A stretch of DNA of 62,073 nt from Enterovibrio nigricans DSM 22720 (lineage in GTDB: Bacteria; Pseudomonadota; Gammaproteobacteria; Enterobacterales; Vibrionaceae). The translations under genes and the position numbers were made by a program. The stretch spans positions 1 to 62,073 of the forward strand of contig NZ_FUXU01000021.1 in NCBI RefSeq assembly GCF_900167155.1, given 5' to 3'. Positions within the stretch are counted from its first letter, which is position 1. Each line of letters starts with the position of its first letter. The notes beneath the pieces were generated by a model. That model saw nothing but the letters and a program-made list of their open reading frames with translations. It was not told the origin of the DNA and searched no databases. This document shows, one piece after another, positions 56,771 to 62,073 of this stretch.

Positions 56771-56846
56771 AAACGCCAAATGGATAACCGGCAGGGCAAT
56801 AAGTCACCGAATACGGTGGGCCCGAAGGCGAATCTGTCTGGCGTTT
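56771..56846 (+). promoter_or_regulatory. Structured RNA candidate in the ackA leader
   Basis: Four nested stems line up in order: AAACGCCA/TGGCGTTT (56771-56778 with 56839-56846), GAT/ATC (56783-56785 with 56832-56834), GGGC/GCCC (56794-56797 with 56820-56823) and CACCG/CGGTG (56805-56809 with 56814-56818). They are separated by internal loops such as AACCGGCA and GAAGGCGA. The element lies 150 bases upstream of ackA. It does not match any riboswitch class I can recall; it could be a cis-regulatory leader or a small RNA. Confidence 0.5.
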
Positions 56847-56996
56847 TACGTTGTGTATCAGGGACCGATTTTTGATGTATCTATTCCGCGACATAAATAC
56901 GCTTTATTGCTTTAGCGAGACGGTAGTTGACACATTTATCAACTATTCTTCTCCGATTAGTAAACACCATCTACTTTACACGAATAGGTAGTTCAA

Positions 56997-58193
56997 ATGT
57001 CTAAGCTGGTTCTTGTTCTTAACTGCGGCAGCTCATCGCTGAAGTTCGCTATCATTGACGCACAAACAGGTGATGAGCACCTGTCTGGTCTGGCTGAGTG
57101 TCTGCACCTGCCAGAAGCTCGCATTAAGTGGAAATTGGACGGCAAACACGAAGCTCAACTGGGCGAAGGTGCTGCACACAAAGAAGCACTGAGCTTCATC
57201 GTTGAAACCATTCTGGCTTCTAAACCAGAACTGGCTGAAAACCTGGGCGCAATCGGTCACCGTGTTGTACACGGCGGTGAGCAATTCACTCAATCGGCAC
57301 TGATCTGTGACAGCGTGCTGAAAGGCATTCAAGACGCGTCTAGCTTCGCACCGTTGCACAACCCTGCGCACCTGGTAGGTATCGAAGCAGCGAAAGCAGC
57401 GTTCCCTGAGCTGAAAAACGTAGCGGTATTTGACACTGCGTTCCACCAAACTATGCCAGAAGAAGCGTTCCTATACGCGCTGCCATACAAGCTGTACAAA
57501 GAAAACGGTATCCGTCGTTACGGCATGCACGGTACTTCTCACTTCTTCATCGCGCAAGAAGCTGCAGCACAACTAGGCAAGCCAGTTGAAGAACTGAACA
57601 TCATCAACTGTCATCTGGGTAACGGCGCATCTGTATGTGCAATCAAGAACGGTAAATCTGTAGATACTTCTATGGGTATGACGCCTCTTGAAGGTCTGGT
57701 AATGGGTACTCGCTCTGGTGATCTTGATCCTGCGATCATCTTCCACCTGCACGATGCACTGGGTTACAGCGTTGAGCAAATCAACAACATGCTGACCAAA
57801 GAGTCTGGCCTTGCTGGTCTGACTGAAGTGACTTCTGACTGTCGTTTCGTTGAAGACAACTACGGTTCTAAAGAAGAAGCAACTCGCGCAATGGACGTGT
57901 TCTGCCACCGTCTGGCGAAATACGTTGCTGGTTACACTGCTTGCCTGGACGGCCGTCTGGACGCGATCGTGTTCACTGGCGGTATCGGTGAGAACTCTGG
58001 CCCAATCCGTGAGCTAGTTCTGAACCGTCTGGGTCTGTTGGGTGTTGAAGTTGACCAAGAGCGCAACCTGAAAGCACGCTTCGGCGGCGAAGGCGTTATC
58101 ACTACTGATAGCAGCCGTGTACCAGCGATGGTTATCTCAACCAACGAAGAACTGGTTATCGCACAAGACACAGCACGTCTGACTGAAATCTAA
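56997..58193 (+). CDS. ackA: Acetate kinase
   Basis: AckA converts acetyl phosphate and ADP to acetate and ATP. The 398-residue protein (E. coli 400) has the N-terminal phosphate-binding [20 protein letters not shown], the catalytic region [36 protein letters not shown], and the C-terminal FTGGIGEN. Codon use is strongly biased, as expected for high expression. It is followed by pta after 136 bases; together they form the acetate-generating branch of pyruvate metabolism. Confidence 0.98.
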   Translation: MSKLVLVLNCGSSSLKFAIIDAQTGDEHLSGLAECLHLPEARIKWKLDGKHEAQLGEGAAHKEALSFIVETILASKPELAENLGAIGHRVVHGGEQFTQSALICDSVLKGIQDASSFAPLHNPAHLVGIEAAKAAFPELKNVAVFDTAFHQTMPEEAFLYALPYKLYKENGIRRYGMHGTSHFFIAQEAAAQLGKPVEELNIINCHLGNGASVCAIKNGKSVDTSMGMTPLEGLVMGTRSGDLDPAIIFHLHDALGYSVEQINNMLTKESGLAGLTEVTSDCRFVEDNYGSKEEATRAMDVFCHRLAKYVAGYTACLDGRLDAIVFTGGIGENSGPIRELVLNRLGLLGVEVDQERNLKARFGGEGVITTDSSRVPAMVISTNEELVIAQDTARLTEI

Positions 58194-58329
58194 TCTGTTT
58201 GATGTGACTTTGCGGCTGGTCAATGCGACCAGCCCTATCAATTTGGCAAAGTCGACTGTCAATCTGATTACATGACAAAGCTTGCCACTGTGCAGGCTTT
58301 GACTTCGTTATAGTAAAGAGGAATCCAGC

Positions 58330-60483
58330 GTGTCCCGTACTATTATGCTTATCCCAATCGGCGCAGGTGTAGGCCTGACTAGCGTTAGCCTAGGCGTTTT
58401 GCGTTCGATGGAACAAAAAGGCGTTCGCGTTTCGTTTTTTAAACCAATCGCGCAACCTCGCCATGGCGACAACCAGCCTGACCTGACCACCACCATTATC
58501 GAAGCAAACAGCAGCATGAAAGTGGCAGAGCCACTGACCATGGCCAATGCTGAAGCACTCATCCGTACCGACCAAACTGACGTACTGATGGAAGAAATCG
58601 TTGCTCGCTTCAAAGAAGCGACTGCCGATGCAGACGTTGCTTTGATCGAAGGTCTGGTACCGACTCGCAATCACCCGTTTGCTAACCAAGTGAACTACGA
58701 AATTGCGATGACTCTGGATGCAGAGATCGTATTCGTTACCACACCAGGCACTGACAACCCTGCGCAACTGAAAGAGCGCATCGAAGTAGCAGTGTCTAAC
58801 TTTGGTGGTAGCAAAAACAAAAACATCTCTGGCGTAATCATCAACAAGCACAATGCGCCTGTTGACGAACAAGGCCGCACTCGCCCAGATCTGTCAGACA
58901 TCTTTGACGATGCAACTGGCGCGAAATCAAGCAATGTTGAAGTAATGGAAATCTTCCATTCAAGCCCAATCCGCGTTCTGGGTTGTGTGCCTTGGAGCAT
59001 TGACCTGATTGCGACCCGTGCAAGCGATCTGGCGAAGCACCTGAATGCCGAAATCATCAATGCTGGTGATATCGACACACGTCGCATCAAGAGCATCACG
59101 TTCTGTGCGCGTTCAATCCCTAACATGGTTGAACACTTCCGCGCGGGCTCTCTGCTAGTAACTTCTGCAGACCGTCCTGACGTTATCGTTGCAGCATGTC
59201 TGGCAGCGATGAACGGCGTTGAAGTGGGTGCACTGCTGCTGACCGGTGGTTACAGCATCCCTGCAGAACTGAAGAGCCTGTGTACCCGTGCGTTTGATAC
59301 TGGCCTGCCAGTATTCACCACGCAAGGTAACACGTGGCAGACATCGCTGAACCTGCAAAGCTTCAGCGTTGAAGTACCTGCAGACGACAAAGAGCGCGTT
59401 GAGTTCGTTAACGAGCACGTTGCTGCACACATTGATGGCAACTGGATCGAGTCACTGTCTGAAGGTTCTTCACGTCAGCGTCGTCTGAGCCCTCCTGCAT
59501 TCCGTTACCAGCTGACTGAGCTGGCACGTAAAGCAGCGAAGCGTATCGTTCTTCCTGAAGGTGATGAGCCACGTACCGTGAAAGCGGCTGCAATCTGTGC
59601 TGAACGCAAGATCGCGGAATGTGTGCTGCTGGGTAACCCAGAAGAGATCAAGCGTGTTGCAGAGCAACAAGGCGTGACTCTGGGTGCTGGCGTTACCATC
59701 ATCAACTCTGACGAAGTACGTGAAAAATACGTAGCACGTCTGGTTGAACTGCGTGGTTCAAAAGGCATGACTGAAGTTGTAGCGCGTGAGAAGCTACAAG
59801 ATTCAGTATTCCTGGGCACCATGATGTTGGAAGCGGGTGAAGTTGACGGTCTGGTTTCTGGCGCGGTTCATACCACGGCAAACACCATCGTTCCTCCGTT
59901 CCAAATCATCAAAACAGCACCTGATGCGTCTATCGTATCTTCTGTGTTCTTCATGCTGCTGCCTGACCAAGTTCTGGTTTACGGTGACTGTGCGATCAAC
60001 CCAGATCCAAACGCTGAGCAACTGGCTGAGATCGCTATCCAGTCAGCAGACTCTGCGGCGGCATTCGGCATTGAGCCTCGCGTTGCAATGATCTCATACT
60101 CTACCGGTGAATCTGGTAAAGGTGCAGACGTTGATAAAGTACGTGAAGCGACTCTGATTGCTCAGCAGAAACGTCCTGATCTGATGATCGACGGTCCTCT
60201 GCAATACGACGCTGCTATCATGGAAAACGTTGCTGCTTCTAAAGCACCAAACTCTCCAGTAGCGGGTAAAGCGACCGTATTCGTATTCCCAGACCTGAAC
60301 ACCGGTAACACCACTTACAAAGCGGTACAGCGTTCAGCGGATCTGGTATCAATCGGTCCTATGCTGCAAGGCATGCGTAAGCCTGTTAACGACCTGTCTC
60401 GTGGCGCACTGGTAGACGATATCGTTTACACTGTTGCACTGACTGCGATTCAAGCGAAACAAGCTGAAGAAGCGGCAGAGTAA
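58330..60483 (+). CDS. pta: Phosphate acetyltransferase
   Basis: Pta converts acetyl-CoA and phosphate to acetyl phosphate. The 717-residue protein is the long, three-domain form (E. coli 714): an N-terminal P-loop-like domain ([26 protein letters not shown]), a DRTGG regulatory domain around residues 225-340, and a C-terminal catalytic domain ([52 protein letters not shown]). AAGAGGAATCC upstream of the ATG supports the start. Confidence 0.98.
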   Translation: MSRTIMLIPIGAGVGLTSVSLGVLRSMEQKGVRVSFFKPIAQPRHGDNQPDLTTTIIEANSSMKVAEPLTMANAEALIRTDQTDVLMEEIVARFKEATADADVALIEGLVPTRNHPFANQVNYEIAMTLDAEIVFVTTPGTDNPAQLKERIEVAVSNFGGSKNKNISGVIINKHNAPVDEQGRTRPDLSDIFDDATGAKSSNVEVMEIFHSSPIRVLGCVPWSIDLIATRASDLAKHLNAEIINAGDIDTRRIKSITFCARSIPNMVEHFRAGSLLVTSADRPDVIVAACLAAMNGVEVGALLLTGGYSIPAELKSLCTRAFDTGLPVFTTQGNTWQTSLNLQSFSVEVPADDKERVEFVNEHVAAHIDGNWIESLSEGSSRQRRLSPPAFRYQLTELARKAAKRIVLPEGDEPRTVKAAAICAERKIAECVLLGNPEEIKRVAEQQGVTLGAGVTIINSDEVREKYVARLVELRGSKGMTEVVAREKLQDSVFLGTMMLEAGEVDGLVSGAVHTTANTIVPPFQIIKTAPDASIVSSVFFMLLPDQVLVYGDCAINPDPNAEQLAEIAIQSADSAAAFGIEPRVAMISYSTGESGKGADVDKVREATLIAQQKRPDLMIDGPLQYDAAIMENVAASKAPNSPVAGKATVFVFPDLNTGNTTYKAVQRSADLVSIGPMLQGMRKPVNDLSRGALVDDIVYTVALTAIQAKQAEEAAE

Positions 60484-60513
60484 GAGTAGAACCTTACTCA
60501 ACATGCTCATGAT

Positions 60514-60572
60514 ACAGATCGCTCCTCAAGCGATCTGTACCATGTACAAAAAGGCGATTTTTCGCCTTTTTG
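60514..60572 (+). terminator. Two hairpins ending the ackA-pta unit
   Basis: ACAGATCGC/GCGATCTGT (60514-60538) is followed by ACAAAAAGGCGA/TCGCCTTTTTGT (60546-60572), which ends in a T-rich run. The second is a classical intrinsic terminator. Confidence 0.88.
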
Positions 60573-61033
60573 TTTTTCAGCTCTTATAAGAGAGTTAATT
60601 GCCCCCTCCCCCTTTCACTGATGACCTGAGCCTAACTCTCGTCAATCTTGCTAGACTCCACACCTACTGACAACTCGAACATCTCGCTAAAAATCAAGTA
60701 TATTATCTTCAATTATGTTGATATTCCTCGATAAAAAATAACACCTTTCTTCCTAATAAAAATTAGAAATAAAAACCAATAGCAAACACTCATACTGCCT
60801 ATTTCATCGCATTCCTCTGGCTGTTTTTTATCTATTCGATTAGGAGATCGCAATATTATTCTCCGGCCATTGATTCAAAACCTTCAAAAACTATATTCCT
60901 GACAATATTAATTTTAGCCTCTATAAGAACGCCGTAATTTATATTTAACTCAATATAAATCATAGAAAAAACAAAAAATAAACAATGACTTAACAATAAA
61001 GCCCTATTAACCAATACGTAACAAAGGCCGAGC
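60573..61033. other. AT-rich region before the ACP gene, no gene seen
   Basis: About 460 bases with clearly lower GC content than the rest of the window, many stops in all frames. It marks the change from conserved core genes to an accessory segment and must hold the promoter of the acyl carrier protein gene. A minus-strand reading frame crossing into the ACP gene is judged to be an antisense artefact. Confidence 0.5.
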
Positions 61034-61291
61034 ATGATATTCGACATCATCACGAAAATTATTTCACAAATTAAGAATGACCCTTCATTGAAAAATAAAG
61101 TATTTCCAGATAGCCACATTATTGATGATTTAGGGTTGGACTCGCTGGATATAATTGATTTTCTTCTGGAGCTAGAAGCTGAATTTAATCTGCAGTTTGA
61201 TTTTGAAAAAATTGATTTCTCTATCATGCAAAGTATGAATGCGCTTATTGCTTTCATTAAAGCAGAACAAGAGAGGTGTACCGTCGAATGA
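61034..61291 (+). CDS. Stand-alone acyl carrier protein
   Basis: An 85-residue acyl or peptidyl carrier protein. The phosphopantetheine attachment site is in DDLGLDSLDIIDFL, with Ser about residue 38, and the usual helix pattern surrounds it. It differs from housekeeping AcpP in the N-terminus and in a less acidic helix II, so it probably belongs to a dedicated pathway. AAAGG lies 7 bases before the ATG. It overlaps the following ATP-grasp gene by four bases (ATGA). Codon use is AT-rich compared with the core genes. Confidence 0.9.
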   Translation: MIFDIITKIISQIKNDPSLKNKVFPDSHIIDDLGLDSLDIIDFLLELEAEFNLQFDFEKIDFSIMQSMNALIAFIKAEQERCTVE

Positions 61292-62043
61292 TTGGGAGAA
61301 CCGTGTGGGCTTGTTTTAATGCTGAATCGTTATGGAATGACGAGCAATTCACATCATTACCTTCTTTCACTAACGAAGCCCAAGACCGCCAATATCATTT
61401 CCTTGATGAGGTATTGGTACCGCAGCAATCCAATGATGGAATACTTATATTAGTCAAACCTGACGCTTATTTATCGAATTACCATTGCAGCATAGGTGCT
61501 GAATTCCACAGGGAATCACTGTGTGACGACCTGTCTAGTTGGGAACAACTTGGCGAACCCACTTGGCGAAACGAGCAAGCACCTAGTGTATTTATTTCGA
61601 AAAAAATGTCAGAGAGAAAACAGCGTCCTTTTGCCAATGTGCCCAGTACATACTACTCTGCGTTTGGCTCTGATCATCTTCCGAAATATCAAGATGTTGT
61701 GAAAGTAAATGACAAGCGTTATGCCGTAGAGTGTTGTCACCGACTTGGTATCAAAAACTACGGAATAAATTTGCACTCCTCTTCTTGTTTGGAGTCATTA
61801 AAAAGTCGTCCGCTTCCTTTGATCTTAAAAGAACCGTTTGGTGTGTCCGGAAAGGGAAGTTTGATCATCAAACACCCCTCCATTTTGTCACGAATCTGTG
61901 ACCACTTAGCGAAACAAATCCAAAATGGCAAACAACTTGCCATGACCGTAGAGCCGTTCCTCCTTAAAGAGTTGGACTTTTCTAGTCAGTGGACCATTGG
62001 GCAAGATGGCACCGTTGCTTTTCTCAATGGCTTTGTTGCTTAA
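61288..62043 (+). CDS. ATP-grasp-like protein, 3' end truncated by an IS end
   Basis: The 251-residue product has no close family I can name, but the segment LPLILKEPFGVSGKGSLIIK near residues 180-200 is a typical ATP-grasp lysine plus glycine-rich loop, preceded by a pre-ATP-grasp region (KRYAVECCHRLGIKN). The domain would normally continue for another 100-150 residues. Here the reading frame runs into the IS terminal repeat at 62029; the last residues GFVA and the stop are IS sequence. Coupling to the carrier protein (ATGA overlap) suggests an amino acid or acyl ligation step on the carrier. Probably non-functional in this strain. Confidence 0.75.
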   Translation: MIGRTVWACFNAESLWNDEQFTSLPSFTNEAQDRQYHFLDEVLVPQQSNDGILILVKPDAYLSNYHCSIGAEFHRESLCDDLSSWEQLGEPTWRNEQAPSVFISKKMSERKQRPFANVPSTYYSAFGSDHLPKYQDVVKVNDKRYAVECCHRLGIKNYGINLHSSSCLESLKSRPLPLILKEPFGVSGKGSLIIKHPSILSRICDHLAKQIQNGKQLAMTVEPFLLKELDFSSQWTIGQDGTVAFLNGFVA

Positions 62044-62073
62044 ATCGATGGAACTAAATCTAGAAGCTACGAT
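62029..62073 (+). mobile_element. End of an IS903-like (IS5 family) insertion sequence, running off the right edge
   Basis: From 62029 the plus strand reads GGCTTTGTTGCTTAA followed by ATCGATGGAAC. The first 15 bases are identical to the minus-strand end at position 79, and TCG and GGAA also agree further on. This fits the terminal inverted repeat of IS903-type elements (recalled as GGCTTTGTTG...). The element begins inside the ATP-grasp gene. A short ATG-led frame at 62048 belongs to the element, not to a new host gene. Confidence 0.7.

Noticed and set aside
60856-61257. Minus-strand reading frame of 133 codons across the ACP gene
   Set aside because: It is antisense to a clear carrier protein, has an odd composition and no recognisable ribosome binding site or family.
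62048-62073. Start of a new gene (ATG GAA CTA AAT...) at the right edge
   Set aside because: It lies inside the insertion-sequence end and has no ribosome binding site.

Overview
The window is a 62 kb piece of a gammaproteobacterial chromosome, most likely from the family Vibrionaceae (a Grimontia, Enterovibrio, Photobacterium or Vibrio type organism). The basis is close agreement with enterobacterial and Vibrio core genes (tesB-ybaY-atl-4.5S RNA, mdlA-mdlB-decR, ycaO-pflB-pflA, speA-speB, yfbV-ackA-pta) together with Vibrio-like accessory genes, such as a chitin-oligosaccharide-binding-protein paralogue and a stand-alone CbiM-like permease. The genus cannot be fixed by reading alone.

Layout. 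0-15 kb: an FAD-linked oxidase cut off at its 3' end, 4.5S SRP RNA, a membrane protein, atl, ybaY, tesB, small accessory genes (VOC protein, AraC regulator), the MdlA/MdlB ABC exporter, decR and a divergent PLP-dependent cysteine synthase homologue, then an anaerobic sulfatase-maturating enzyme with its Cys-type sulfatase. 15-24 kb: TetR/cupin pair, queC, a DUF805 protein, an MsrA-like protein, a DUF1244 protein, an RND pump with its adaptor, and a three-copy tRNA-Tyr array of which only the last copy looks intact. 24-33 kb: glutathionyl-hydroquinone reductase, lipoprotein, xthA, a basic-amino-acid ABC importer (hisPJQM type), a chitin-oligosaccharide-binding-like protein and a TPR protein. 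33-42 kb: the anaerobic pyruvate locus ycaO - DUF3360-type transporter - pflB - REC/EAL regulator - pflA. 42-47 kb: a CbiM-like permease, yfbU, a leader ORF plus speA-speB (arginine to agmatine to putrescine). 47-56 kb: rlmA, a ChaN-type lipoprotein and a six-gene MoxR/Bat operon. 56-60.5 kb: yfbV, ackA and pta. 60.5-62 kb: an AT-rich segment with an acyl carrier protein and a truncated ATP-grasp protein.

How the genes fit together. PflB (activated by PflA), Pta and AckA form the anaerobic route from pyruvate to formate, acetyl-CoA, acetyl phosphate and acetate plus ATP. The usual formate channel focA is absent from its normal place; an unrelated multi-pass membrane protein sits there instead, and a c-di-GMP-type regulator lies between pflB and pflA. 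speA is preceded by a short ORF with a cluster of Arg codons and a two-tier hairpin, which suggests translation-coupled control of arginine decarboxylase.

Both ends of the window carry the same 15-bp sequence, GGCTTTGTTGCTTAA, in inverted orientation, each pointing out of the window. It resembles the terminal repeat of IS903-type (IS5 family) insertion sequences. In each case it replaces the 3' part of the gene it meets: the FAD oxidase on the left and the ATP-grasp gene on the right. The window is therefore probably a segment bounded by two copies of one insertion sequence.
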